Source: Bacteroidetes bacterium ADurb.Bin145 (GTDB lineage Bacteria > Bacteroidota > Bacteroidia > Bacteroidales > VadinHA17). Taken from it: DNA of 54,245 bases. This document shows positions 41,196-49,497 of this stretch, piece after piece. How positions within the stretch are numbered: position 1 is the stretch's first letter; each line of letters opens with the position of its first letter. The notes below the pieces were generated by a model that searched no databases, had not been told where the DNA came from, and worked only from the letters and a program-made list of their open reading frames with translations. Location of the stretch: contig MWDJ01000020.1 of NCBI GenBank assembly GCA_002070505.1, forward strand, positions 1 to 54,245, in the 5' to 3' direction. The translations under genes were made by a program, and so were the position numbers.

Positions 41196-42212
41196 CTATT
41201 CCGGAACGTATTCGTTACCAACCTTCCTTGCTCTCTTTGGATGATCAAGGTCAATCCCGAGAGCAACACCTGTTTCCACAAGGATATTCCAGCCGGCTGT
41301 AAGCTGAAGATATTCTGAATACTGGTCACTCTGCGGTATCTCTATTGTCGGGAACATAGTTTTCTGTGAAGAGATAGCTATTATCCTGATCCCAACATTC
41401 TTTACGAGGCATTCAAGGAACTTATCCTGATCAACATCGAAAGGATCGACCCAGATAAGCACCTCGTTCTTATCCATTACTTCTTCAATCCCGTGCAGTG
41501 CATAAGTGCCCTCGAGAAAATCAGATTTCTTCCTTGTGATCTCATTCGTTTTCAAGGCTAATTCAGCTGCTACTCCATTATCCCTTCCTGCCCAGTAAAG
41601 TACATCAGCATTCTTAATAATATCAATTATCTCTTTATCTATTTTTGCTGTAAGAACTTCTTCGGTTTTATCACCTAAAGCTTTCAGTCCTTCCATCTTT
41701 TCTCCACGTAAATTCCTCAGAAGAGAGTCATAGAAAAGACCCTGTTCGATAACAGATTTTGTAGCTGCAACTGCATCTTCTTTTCCGCAGGACAGTACAT
41801 GAGTATCGGTAGCAAATTCTTCAAGCTTGGTGTTTTTGTTTGCTGTCAGCGCGTATATAGCTTTATGGTTTTTTTCCTTAAGGATCTTTACCAGGCGGAT
41901 CACCTCTTTGGTCTGACCAGAGTTTGAAGCTGTAAAAACAGAAAAGTCATCAAGGTTATATTCCCTTGCCTGTGTGCATCCTTCAGTAATAACCGGTAGT
42001 ATAAATTTTTTCTTCATGTTTGAATAAATGGCTCTTTTTGCCGGAAATAACCGGCTGCTTCCTTCTCCGGTCATGAAAAGGCCATTATTCAATTTAATTT
42101 TATTGACAAAACGTTCAGAGACAGCCGGATCAAACGATCTGATTATCCCGGAAGTTTCCATCATTTCCCTTACAAGGGCAAATTTTCTGTAGCGTTCTTC
42201 TTTTAAATTCAT
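41196..42212 (-). CDS. Double-SIS sugar-phosphate isomerase/deaminase-like protein
   Basis: 338 residues with two SIS domains. Domain 1 has FMTGEGSSRLFPAKRA and the phosphate-binding FTASNSGQTKEVIRLV; domain 2 has VLYWAGRDNGVAAELALKTNEITRK. The C-terminal tail GIDLDHPKRARKVGNEYV resembles the tail of the GlmS isomerase half and of AgaS/FrlB-type enzymes. No glutaminase domain is present, so it is not a full glucosamine-6-phosphate synthase; ketose/aldose interconversion or deamination of an amino-sugar phosphate is likely. Flanked by two ROK kinases. Confidence 0.8.
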   Translation of the reverse strand: MNLKEERYRKFALVREMMETSGIIRSFDPAVSERFVNKIKLNNGLFMTGEGSSRLFPAKRAIYSNMKKKFILPVITEGCTQAREYNLDDFSVFTASNSGQTKEVIRLVKILKEKNHKAIYALTANKNTKLEEFATDTHVLSCGKEDAVAATKSVIEQGLFYDSLLRNLRGEKMEGLKALGDKTEEVLTAKIDKEIIDIIKNADVLYWAGRDNGVAAELALKTNEITRKKSDFLEGTYALHGIEEVMDKNEVLIWVDPFDVDQDKFLECLVKNVGIRIIAISSQKTMFPTIEIPQSDQYSEYLQLTAGWNILVETGVALGIDLDHPKRARKVGNEYVPE

Positions 42213-42267
42213 ATGTATGTTTTTTAGAATTAGGGACTTAAATTTAGTGATTTTTTAATATCGCACC

Positions 42268-43224
42268 TCATCTTGATTCTCTGTTCCATATTAGTGCTGC
42301 AGATCCCAGAACAGCGGCATTATTTTCCGGTATTCCTGAAGGCAGGATTTTGACGGTTCCCCTGAATATTGGCATTATTTTTAAATCAACATATTTTCTT
42401 ACAGGTTCAAAGAGCATTTCCCCGGCCTTTGCCAGGCCGCCAAAAAGGAATATTGCTTCAGGGCTTGAAAAGACAACCGCATTGACAATTCCCGATGCAA
42501 GTTTTTCGGCTGTGAGATCCATTGCTTCAAGAGCCAGTTTATCTCTTTCTGCAGCTGCTTCTGCAATCCTCTTTGAAGTTAGTTCTGAAGGAGCTATCTC
42601 TCTCAATATGCTCTCTTCGCGCCTGTCACTAAGGAGATATAACACTGTTTTTACCAATCCCGTAGCTGAAGCATAGGTCTCAAGACAACCTCTTTGTCCG
42701 CAGCCGCACTGCCGGCCTCCGGGAACAACAATCGAATGCCCGAGCTCACCGGCAAATCCGGTATGCCCGTACACCATCTCCCCATTGATGACGATTCCGC
42801 TTCCAAGACCGGTTCCGAGTGTAAGGACGATAAAGTTTTTCATACCCTTTGCCGCACCGAAGATCATCTCTCCCATGGCAGCAGCATTGGCATCATTAGT
42901 CATCACCACCGGAACATTTATTTTTTCTTTCAGCAGAGATGCAAAGGGGATGATACCTTTCCATGTCAGGTTAGGTGCAAGCTCAATAGTACCTCTGTAA
43001 TAATTTGCATTTGGAGCCCCGATACCGATGCCAAGCAGTTTCAGGCTTTTATCTTTCGACAACATTCTGTTTACTGACGCAGCAAGATTCGAAATAAAGT
43101 CTTTAATATCAGGATATTCTGTGGTTTTAAGATCATCCACAGCCAGAACATTACCGTCACGGTCAACAAGACCTGAAACTGTATTTGTTCCTCCGATATC
43201 TACACCTGCAACTACTTCCTTCAT
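42268..43224 (-). CDS. ROK-family sugar kinase (glucokinase-like), copy 2
   Basis: 318 residues, intact ROK signatures: VAGVDIGGTNTVSGLVD at the N-terminus, VMTNDANAAAMGEMIFGAAKGM, LTLGTGLGSGIVINGE, GELGHSIVVPGGRQ and the zinc site CGCGQRGCLETYASATG. Closely similar to copy 1 along its whole length, so the two probably arose by duplication, though they now differ in about half of positions by eye. The gene starts 22 bases after the Ig-like lipoprotein gene ends and is probably co-transcribed with it and the SIS gene. Confidence 0.92.
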   Translation of the reverse strand: MKEVVAGVDIGGTNTVSGLVDRDGNVLAVDDLKTTEYPDIKDFISNLAASVNRMLSKDKSLKLLGIGIGAPNANYYRGTIELAPNLTWKGIIPFASLLKEKINVPVVMTNDANAAAMGEMIFGAAKGMKNFIVLTLGTGLGSGIVINGEMVYGHTGFAGELGHSIVVPGGRQCGCGQRGCLETYASATGLVKTVLYLLSDRREESILREIAPSELTSKRIAEAAAERDKLALEAMDLTAEKLASGIVNAVVFSSPEAIFLFGGLAKAGEMLFEPVRKYVDLKIMPIFRGTVKILPSGIPENNAAVLGSAALIWNRESR

Positions 43225-43246
43225 CTTATTTTAAGATTTGAATTTT

Positions 43247-45040
43247 CTACCGTGACCTGGACCTGATGGCAGTATTTTTAAATTTCTTAACGTGCATTTC
43301 ACTTACATCCCAGTATAATTCATTTTCCCAGTTCTCTTTGATCTCAATTTCCATGGGCATGAAAGAGACAGGTTCCGGCTGCCTCCCCGAAATAAAATCT
43401 CCTGTTGTCCATTTCCCGTCGCCATTCAGATCATAGATTATCTTCAATCTGTACATCCCCTTTTCAAGATACGGGAATTCAGCTTTCCCGTCCTGATCCA
43501 TTTTAATCTCTCTGACAAGCTTCTCATCGGATGTAAGAAGCTGGATGATCCTTTTACCCTGGTAATTTTTAATATTTACAATAAGTTTCCCGAAGGTGGA
43601 ATTTTCCCTTATGACGAATTTAATACCTGTCGAATCTGTTTTTGCACCATAAATGTCGCCGAAAGAGCCGGAATCGTTTATCAGTAAATAATTCGCACCC
43701 TGTAAAAAACCAGCTGTCAGGAACATCCTGCAAGAGCTCTCACTATCCGGCGTCAGCGAATAAGGCGTCTTTTCCCTTTCCTTCTCTATTAACCTGTAAA
43801 GCCTTATCTTCGATGTATCCGGCAGTCTGAACGGTGTCTGTGATACGAAAGCAATTCTCTGGCCGGGAGTAAGTTTTCCGGAGGTTACAGATGAGACTAC
43901 CCTGTAAGGTTCAGGTTTTCGTGTCGCTCTTGAAACCCTGGGGGACAAAAACCTCAGACGGGATGAGTCCTCTTTCTGGATTATTTTACCTGTGGAATCA
44001 GTAAACGGATATCTGATAAAAGAGTTGATTACAGGCTGAGAATAGAGGGCACTATCCCTTAACCATATTATAAGAGTATCCTTATCACGGCTCCTTTCAA
44101 CAAGATACAAGCTTTTATCAAGACCTGGGAGAGACCAGCTGAAATCCATCGTATCCGGGGGCAGTGAAAGAGTAAAGTTCAATTTGTAAGCCTGCGGCCG
44201 GGAAGATGATGTAAGATAATACTTCTTAGCAGAAGGCTTGAAGAGAATAAGTTTATATTCACCTTTTAGGAAAACTGTATCAGATGACAGGGCCTTCACA
44301 GATTTAAAAGCAAGCGAGTCCTTTTCTGACGGGAAATAATTTTTCTGCGGATTTATTATAACCAGTGAATCCAGGAAAGCAAGTTCCTCATCAGGCAGAT
44401 TGAAGTTTTTATTGTTGTCGGCATCAATAAGTGCGTACAGCCTGTATGTTCCCTCTTTTATATTGTCAATCCTGAAATACCCGTTCTTATCGGCTTTCGA
44501 GATGTAATCAGGAATCTTTTTAATGAATGCAGAATCAGAGAGATCGCTGTACAGCAATACAAGTGTATTTTCGGGAGGATTAAGATCATTTGCCTTAAGG
44601 ACATTCCCGGTCACTGAAAGTGAGTCTATCACGGGACCTGTCGAAAAAACAAAACTGTAATTATCTATCGGGTTCCCTTCATTAAGGTCTCTGATCGCAT
44701 CCTGAAAATAAAAAGTGTAAGTTGTGCTGTCTCTGAGGTCATCATCAAATTTAACAACAAGGCTTTTCCCTTTTATTGATATCTCCGGTTTCTTTTGCAT
44801 CGGGGGCGAAACCATGAATTTTTCGTTTATCTCACGGAGTTCGACGAATTCATCAAAAGTCACAACAAATTTTTTCCCATTATAATTCCTCGTACCTGAT
44901 ACAGGTTCGCTTTTAACCACAACAGGAGGCCTTGTATCTTTAGGTCCGCCGGTCGGAGAGCTTATTTTTGCGCAGGCTGAAATTAAAATTAATCCAAGAA
45001 TTACAGAATATGAATGTCTGAAGTAGTTCTTTCTGGTCAT
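43247..45040 (-). CDS. Ig-like (Big_5-type) surface lipoprotein
   Basis: 597 residues with a lipoprotein signal (lipobox ISAC, Cys23) followed by SSPTGGPKDTRPP, the usual start of this Bacteroidota family. Residues ~35-130 form a bacterial Ig-like domain (VVVKSEPVSGTRNYNGKKFVVTFDEFVEL, TYTFYFQDAIRDLNEGN). Further beta-rich, fibronectin-like regions continue (YRLYALIDADNNKNFNLPDEEL) to a C-terminal beta domain with LKIIYDLNGDGKWTTGDF. No enzyme motif. The function is unknown; it may help organise the cell surface. An exact -7 box lies 21 bases upstream, and the ROK gene follows closely. Confidence 0.82.
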   Translation of the reverse strand: MTRKNYFRHSYSVILGLILISACAKISSPTGGPKDTRPPVVVKSEPVSGTRNYNGKKFVVTFDEFVELREINEKFMVSPPMQKKPEISIKGKSLVVKFDDDLRDSTTYTFYFQDAIRDLNEGNPIDNYSFVFSTGPVIDSLSVTGNVLKANDLNPPENTLVLLYSDLSDSAFIKKIPDYISKADKNGYFRIDNIKEGTYRLYALIDADNNKNFNLPDEELAFLDSLVIINPQKNYFPSEKDSLAFKSVKALSSDTVFLKGEYKLILFKPSAKKYYLTSSSRPQAYKLNFTLSLPPDTMDFSWSLPGLDKSLYLVERSRDKDTLIIWLRDSALYSQPVINSFIRYPFTDSTGKIIQKEDSSRLRFLSPRVSRATRKPEPYRVVSSVTSGKLTPGQRIAFVSQTPFRLPDTSKIRLYRLIEKEREKTPYSLTPDSESSCRMFLTAGFLQGANYLLINDSGSFGDIYGAKTDSTGIKFVIRENSTFGKLIVNIKNYQGKRIIQLLTSDEKLVREIKMDQDGKAEFPYLEKGMYRLKIIYDLNGDGKWTTGDFISGRQPEPVSFMPMEIEIKENWENELYWDVSEMHVKKFKNTAIRSRSR

Positions 45041-45061
45041 TCCGGCCTTTATTAGGAGTTA

Positions 45062-45069
45062 CAAACTTA
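45062..45069 (-). promoter_or_regulatory. -7 box TAAGTTTG of the Ig-like/ROK/SIS/ROK operon
   Basis: Exact TAnnTTTG match on the minus strand, 21 bases before the start at 45040. No TTTG at the -33 position. Confidence 0.5.
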
Positions 45070-45152
45070 CATCATTTTTTTATGAGATTCTTATTTTGAT
45101 CCCAAAACGACATGAATAATGGCAAATGAATGCAGCCAATAATTTTATTTTC

Positions 45153-45160
45153 TACCTTTG
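45153..45160 (+). promoter_or_regulatory. -7 box TACCTTTG for lgt
   Basis: Exact match 23 bases upstream of the ATG at 45184; it lies inside the longer open frame that begins at 45130, which supports the shorter start. Confidence 0.5.
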
Positions 45161-45183
45161 GCTCTGATAATAACAGGTCTGTT

Positions 45184-45993
45184 ATGCATTTATATGTAAT
45201 CCCCTGGGACGTCAATCCCGAAATTTTCCGGATCGGTTCGTTTGCAATAAGATGGTATGGCCTTTTATTCGCATCCTCATTCCTTTTCGGATACATAATC
45301 ATGCTGAAGATTTTCCGGAATGAAAATCTCACTGAAGCTTTACTTGATAAGCTTACGATCTATATGGCTGTCGGCACTATTGTCGGGGCACGGCTCGGAC
45401 ATTGTTTTTTCTACGAACCGGCTTATTACCTCGCGCACCCTCTTGAAATTTTCATGACATGGAAGGGCGGACTTGCAAGCCATGGCGCCGCAATAGGAAT
45501 ACTTATTGCTATATGGCTTTTCTGCAGGAAGGAAAAGAAAGAATATACATGGGTCATCGACAGAATAGCTATTGTTGTAGCCCTCTCCGGATTCTTTATC
45601 CGTATGGGTAACCTCATGAATTCAGAGATATATGGTGTTGAAACAACTCTCCCCTGGGGCTTTGTGTTCCTTCGTAATGGGGAAACTGCACCCAAGCATC
45701 CAACACAGATCTATGAAGCACTATCGTACCTGGCAATATTCCTGCTGCTGCTCTGGATATACTGGCGCAAAAAAGGTGAGTATATCCAGGGTACACTTAT
45801 CAGTCTTACCTGTATTTTAATCTTTGTAGCCCGTTTCTTTATTGAATTCCTGAAAGAAGACCAGGTTGCTTTTGAGGCCGGGATGAAACTCAATATGGGC
45901 CAGTTATTAAGTATACCATTCATTCTCCTGGGATTAGTCTGGCTTTTCTACAGTCTGAAGAAAAAAAAGAGGGCTGTGATCAAAAGGAAATGA
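45184..45993 (+). CDS. lgt: Prolipoprotein diacylglyceryl transferase
   Basis: 269 residues from the ATG at 45184 (MHLYVIPWDVNPEIF); the frame is open from 45130 but the -7 box lies in between. Lgt transfers diacylglycerol from phosphatidylglycerol to the lipobox cysteine of prelipoproteins in the inner membrane. RIGSFAIRWYGLLFA, the HG block (GGLASHGAAIGILI), the signature RMGNLMNSEIYG and HPTQIYEAL are present, with a charged RFFIEFLKEDQ near the end; seven hydrophobic segments fit the known topology. Many lipoproteins annotated in this window are its clients. No lspA or lnt is nearby. Confidence 0.95.
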   Translation: MHLYVIPWDVNPEIFRIGSFAIRWYGLLFASSFLFGYIIMLKIFRNENLTEALLDKLTIYMAVGTIVGARLGHCFFYEPAYYLAHPLEIFMTWKGGLASHGAAIGILIAIWLFCRKEKKEYTWVIDRIAIVVALSGFFIRMGNLMNSEIYGVETTLPWGFVFLRNGETAPKHPTQIYEALSYLAIFLLLLWIYWRKKGEYIQGTLISLTCILIFVARFFIEFLKEDQVAFEAGMKLNMGQLLSIPFILLGLVWLFYSLKKKKRAVIKRK

Positions 45994-46025
45994 TACGCTA
46001 TGACCGGTAAACGGCTGATTAAGAT

Positions 46026-46607
46026 TCACTTTCTTACGATGCCGTAGAAAAGTACATCCAGGATACCATTAAGGCGCTCTTCAATATCAACGTCTTTCTT
46101 CTTCCAGAAGAGCGGTACCTCAAGACCTTTAAGAGCTGTCTGAACTGCCAGTGCTGTATACTCGCTGTTCGCTACTGAAAAGACCTTTTTCCTGGCTCCG
46201 TCATAAAGGATAAGCCGAAGTATTGCCAGTTCCTCCCGGTCATATTTTGCCCTTATTGTTTCAACAAAATCAAAGTGATCGAGGTTCTTATCGAAAATAG
46301 CATTATAATAATTCGATAATTTTTCGAACGCTTTCATTCTTACAAAAACATAATTTCTCATCTTTTCAAGGGGAGATTCTACTGATTTTATAGCTTTAGT
46401 GAGCTCATTCCTAAGGATATTCGCTTCATTTAAGACTACAGCTTCAAATATCTCCTCTTTGCCCGGGAAATAGTAATAAATGGAACTTTTACCCATTTTG
46501 AGAGCCTTGGATATCTCATCCATGGTGGTCTTCCTGAAACCGTACCGGCTGAAAATCTGCCCTGCAGTATTAATTATTTTCTTTCTAAATTCTTCTTTAT
46601 TAACCAT
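46026..46607 (-). CDS. TetR/AcrR-family regulator divergent from the mtnA operon
   Basis: 193 residues. N-terminal HTH: KKIINTAGQIFSRYGFRKTTMDEISKALKMGKSSIYYYFPGKEEIFEAVV, typical of TetR. The C-terminal ligand domain is helical (EKLSNYYNAIFDKNLDHFDFVE...) and has no specific signature; fatty-acid-responsive regulators such as FadR-type TetR proteins look alike. The gene is divergent from mtnA. A full promoter and an inverted repeat with 10-bp arms lie in the shared upstream region, so it probably represses itself and may control the mtnA operon; the ligand is not known. Confidence 0.9.
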   Translation of the reverse strand: MVNKEEFRKKIINTAGQIFSRYGFRKTTMDEISKALKMGKSSIYYYFPGKEEIFEAVVLNEANILRNELTKAIKSVESPLEKMRNYVFVRMKAFEKLSNYYNAIFDKNLDHFDFVETIRAKYDREELAILRLILYDGARKKVFSVANSEYTALAVQTALKGLEVPLFWKKKDVDIEERLNGILDVLFYGIVRK

Positions 46608-46643
46608 ATATATCTGAAATCAATTTGGATCTCCGACTATGTG

Positions 46644-46674
46644 CAAATTTACAACATATATTATTCCGTTCAAA
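46644..46674 (-). promoter_or_regulatory. Full Bacteroidota promoter of the TetR gene
   Basis: Minus-strand TTTG (46671-46674), 19-base spacer, TAAATTTG (46644-46651), both exact matches to TTTG-N19-21-TAnnTTTG. Start codon 37 bases downstream. Confidence 0.72.
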
Positions 46675-46677
46675 ATA

Positions 46678-46704
46678 TTCGAATAATTTGGTCGATTATT
46701 CGAA
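46678..46704. promoter_or_regulatory. Candidate TetR operator
   Basis: TTCGAATAAT (46678-46687) and ATTATTCGAA (46695-46704) form a perfect 10-bp inverted repeat around a 7-base spacer. It begins 4 bases upstream of the tetR -33 element, in the 208-base divergent region, and so can affect both transcripts. Confidence 0.65.
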
Positions 46705-46815
46705 ATTTGTCAGAATAACAATTGAAAGCAATGTTCATTTTTTGTCGCCGGGATAATATTTGCGGAATTTTGTATTTTTAATGCTGGTTATTCAAGAGAG
46801 AAAAATCATATTCAA

Positions 46816-47919
46816 GTGCTGGTTGCCGGGAAAAATTATCAGAGTATATGGGTTGATGGATCCGATCCTTCCATTGTAAGGGTAATAGATCAGCAGAGGC
46901 TGCCATTCTTTTTTGAGACCAGGGAATTACGGTCGGTCGACGATATTTACTTTGCAATAAGTGATATGACTATCAGGGGTGCGCCGCTAATAGGAGCTGC
47001 GGGGGCTTTTGGCATCTACCTGGCAACTCTCGAGATCACACCGGCAGTCAGTCCCCGGCTTCATCTTGAAAATGCATCAAGGTATCTGATTTCCTGCCGC
47101 CCCACTGCTGTTAATCTTACTCATGCAGTAAACTATATGATGCAAGGGCTGAAAGACGTTCCTGCCGGATCTCTGTCTGAAGTTGCTTTAAAAGCCGCCC
47201 GGGAGATATGTGAAAATGAAAAAGAAAATTGCAGATTAATAGGAAAATACGGATTGCCTTTGCTTGAGAATTTGAGCAAGATGAAAAAAGGTACTCCTGT
47301 CAATATCCTTACCCACTGCAATGCCGGCTGGCTGGCCTGTATAGATTACGGTACTGTTACCGCACCTGTCTATCTTGCGCATATGGCCGGGATACCTCTC
47401 CATGTCTGGGTCGATGAAACCCGCCCGAGGAACCAGGGAGCAAGGCTTACTGCATGGGAGCTTGAACAGGCTGGTGTACCCTATACACTTATTGCAGATA
47501 ATACCGGCGGCCACCTGATGCAGCACGGGATGGTCGATATTGTGCTTGTCGGTTGTGACAGGGCTTCTGTAAAAGGAGATGTGGCAAACAAGATAGGCAC
47601 TTATCTTAAAGCACTTGCAGCAAAGGATAACGGTATCCCCTTTTATGCCGCACTTCCTTCAACATCAATCGACATTAATATCTCAGATGCCTTCTCGGAG
47701 ATACCTGTTGAAGAACGCGATCCGGAAGAGGTAACTTCAGTGTCAGGTATTACAGGCGGTGAAATGGCAAGTGTAAGGATCTGCCCGGAGAAGACCAGGG
47801 CAGTCAATTATGGATTTGATATCACACCTGCCAGACTGATAAGCGGTCTGATAACAGAAAAAGGGATAATAAAACCTGAAGAATCGGAAATAAATAGATT
47901 ATTTTCACAAATAAAATAA
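46816..47919 (+). CDS. mtnA: S-methyl-5-thioribose-1-phosphate isomerase
   Basis: 367 residues from a GTG start (no in-frame ATG upstream fits). MtnA converts 5-methylthioribose-1-phosphate to 5-methylthioribulose-1-phosphate. Family motifs are plain: IRGAPLIGAAGAFG, NILTHCNAGWLA (catalytic Cys), VDETRPRNQGARLTAWEL, DIVLVGCDRASVKGDVANKIGTY (catalytic Asp), and FYAALPSTSID. The eIF2B-like fold also occurs in ribose-1,5-bisphosphate isomerase, but the Cys/Asp motifs and the neighbour mtnP support MtnA. It is the first gene of a three-gene operon with spacings of 4 and -1 bases. Confidence 0.95.
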   Translation: MLVAGKNYQSIWVDGSDPSIVRVIDQQRLPFFFETRELRSVDDIYFAISDMTIRGAPLIGAAGAFGIYLATLEITPAVSPRLHLENASRYLISCRPTAVNLTHAVNYMMQGLKDVPAGSLSEVALKAAREICENEKENCRLIGKYGLPLLENLSKMKKGTPVNILTHCNAGWLACIDYGTVTAPVYLAHMAGIPLHVWVDETRPRNQGARLTAWELEQAGVPYTLIADNTGGHLMQHGMVDIVLVGCDRASVKGDVANKIGTYLKALAAKDNGIPFYAALPSTSIDINISDAFSEIPVEERDPEEVTSVSGITGGEMASVRICPEKTRAVNYGFDITPARLISGLITEKGIIKPEESEINRLFSQIK

Positions 47920-47923
47920 AATA

Positions 47924-48523
47924 ATGGAAGGGGTTGTTAAGTTCAACTGTCATTGGACACAGTCGGGTCCGGTAATCACTGACGATCAGTATGAGATAAT
48001 AAACTATTGGCGGGAGATACTTTATAATATGGATCTTATCGGTGCATATGAGAACGGCGTCGGATTCGGGAACATAAGCATGAGGATCAGGGGCGGTAAC
48101 CAGTTCATCATTACAGCTTCGGCAACAGGTGAGATACCAGAACTTGAACCCGGTCATTATGTAAAGGTAAATTCTTTTAATATCGACGATAATGCGGTTC
48201 AATGCATCGGACCTCTGAAGGCATCCTCGGAATCCCTCACACATGCTGCGATATACCTGGCCGATCCCGGCGTAAATGCAATAGTTCACGTTCACAATAT
48301 CGACCTCTGGAACGAAATAATTTATAAAGTCCCTACAACAAATCCTGCCATGGATTATGGCACCACAGGACTTGCAAAGGATATTTTCAGGCTTTTCAGC
48401 GATTCAGATGTCATTGAAAAAAGGATAATCGTTATGGCAGGCGACAGGGCCGGTATCCTTACATTCGGCCATGATATGGATGAAGCTATCAATATCCTGA
48501 TGCAGTATCTAAAGAAAAAATAA
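47924..48523 (+). CDS. Class II aldolase/adducin-family protein of the MTA shunt
   Basis: 199 residues. GFGNIS (47-52) and SATGE (66-70) are the phosphate-binding loops; Glu103 and the zinc pair His122/His124 (VHVHN) align with FucA Glu73, His92 and His94. The third zinc histidine of FucA (HHG) corresponds here to GDRAG (Asp174), a possible ligand change. Between mtnA and mtnP it most likely splits 5-methylthioribulose-1-phosphate into DHAP and methylthioacetaldehyde (DHAP shunt). MtnB dehydratase, from the same superfamily, is the alternative; no mtnC/D genes follow. Its stop overlaps the mtnP ATG by one base. Confidence 0.82.
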   Translation: MEGVVKFNCHWTQSGPVITDDQYEIINYWREILYNMDLIGAYENGVGFGNISMRIRGGNQFIITASATGEIPELEPGHYVKVNSFNIDDNAVQCIGPLKASSESLTHAAIYLADPGVNAIVHVHNIDLWNEIIYKVPTTNPAMDYGTTGLAKDIFRLFSDSDVIEKRIIVMAGDRAGILTFGHDMDEAINILMQYLKKK

Positions 48524-49269
48524 TGGTCAGGATCGGAATAATAGGCGGTACCGGACTTGAAAATCCGGATATTCTGAAATCTCCTTCTGAAATAGTAATA
48601 CCAACGCCCTACGGTGAGACTTCCTCTCCACTTCTTACAGGAACAATCAGAGGAAAAGACATAGTTATTCTATCCCGCCATGGACGTAACCATACTATAC
48701 CTCCCGGTCAGGTCAATAACCGGGCTAATATCTATGCTTTACAAGATGCCGGATGCACTCATATAATAGCAACCACAGCTTGCGGAAGCCTGAGAAATGA
48801 AATAGGCAGAGGCGACATTGTTATCCCTGATCAATTCATAGATTTTACACATCATCGCATCAGTACTTTCTTCGAAGAGTTCAGGCCGGGTAAGCTGCAG
48901 CATTGTGCCATGCCTGATCCTTTTAACAAAGATCTGAGGAATCATCTTATTTCTTCAGCAAAAGAGCTGGGACTTAAGTTCCATCCGGCAGGTACCCTGA
49001 TAACAATTGAAGGGCCTCGTTTTTCAACAAGAGCCGAATCCAGGATGTATCGCACCTGGGGAGCAGACATTGTTAATATGTCAATAGCCCCTGAGGTGAT
49101 CCTTGCCAATGAGCTGAGAATCCCTTACGCAGCATTAGCCATGAGTACTGACTATGACAGCTGGAAGGACGACGTGGATCCGGTATCGTGGGAAGAGGTT
49201 CTAAAGGTCTTCAGTGAAAATGTAAAAAATGTTACCAAACTTCTTCTTCTCACTATTTCCGGTATATAA
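48523..49269 (+). CDS. mtnP: S-methyl-5'-thioadenosine phosphorylase
   Basis: 248 residues. Splits methylthioadenosine with phosphate to adenine and 5-methylthioribose-1-phosphate, the substrate of MtnA. Motifs: IGIIGGTGL, LSRHGRNHTIPP, TTACGSLRNEI, IEGPRFSTRAESRMYRTWGADIVNMSIAPE and the MTAP-type base-binding STDYDSWKDD; the Asp pair favours 6-aminopurines, and the whole C-terminus matches MTAP rather than the guanosine-type PNP. The start overlaps the aldolase stop (TAATG). Together with mtnA and the aldolase it forms a closed salvage unit. Confidence 0.95.
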   Translation: MVRIGIIGGTGLENPDILKSPSEIVIPTPYGETSSPLLTGTIRGKDIVILSRHGRNHTIPPGQVNNRANIYALQDAGCTHIIATTACGSLRNEIGRGDIVIPDQFIDFTHHRISTFFEEFRPGKLQHCAMPDPFNKDLRNHLISSAKELGLKFHPAGTLITIEGPRFSTRAESRMYRTWGADIVNMSIAPEVILANELRIPYAALAMSTDYDSWKDDVDPVSWEEVLKVFSENVKNVTKLLLLTISGI

Positions 49270-49372
49270 CACAAGTGATCTGATTGGGTAGGATTAAACA
49301 CTGAGGTCATTATTCAGATCAATCCCGTGCAATGTTTTAGCAAAGAGTATTTATTTAGCGTTTTGTTTTTCT

Positions 49373-49495
49373 ATGTCAGGCTGGAAGAGAGTTACCGGAA
49401 GCGCTCTTGCTATACTCGGGGCTGCTGCCTTCTACATCCCTGCCCTGAAGGCGATGGCTGTAAAAACTACATACGGAACTGCTGAAAACAGCTGA
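49373..49495 (+). CDS. Possible 40-residue small membrane protein
   Basis: An open frame in the spacer 49270-49557: starts MSGWKRVTGSALAILGAAAF, continues through a hydrophobic stretch to YIPALKAMAVKTTYGTAENS and TGA. A basic N-terminus and one hydrophobic segment are consistent with a small membrane protein or a cryptic signal. There is no clear RBS and no independent family support, so it may be chance. It ends 62 bases before the next gene. Confidence 0.3.
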   Translation: MSGWKRVTGSALAILGAAAFYIPALKAMAVKTTYGTAENS

Positions 49496-49497
49496 AG

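Noticed and set aside
41138-41329. N-terminal extension of the ROK kinase frame
   Set aside because: It overlaps the SIS gene end and does not resemble ROK proteins, which begin near VAVGIDIGGTN.
45130-45183. Earlier start for lgt
   Set aside because: The -7 box TACCTTTG lies inside this stretch and the family N-terminus begins at MHLYVIPW.
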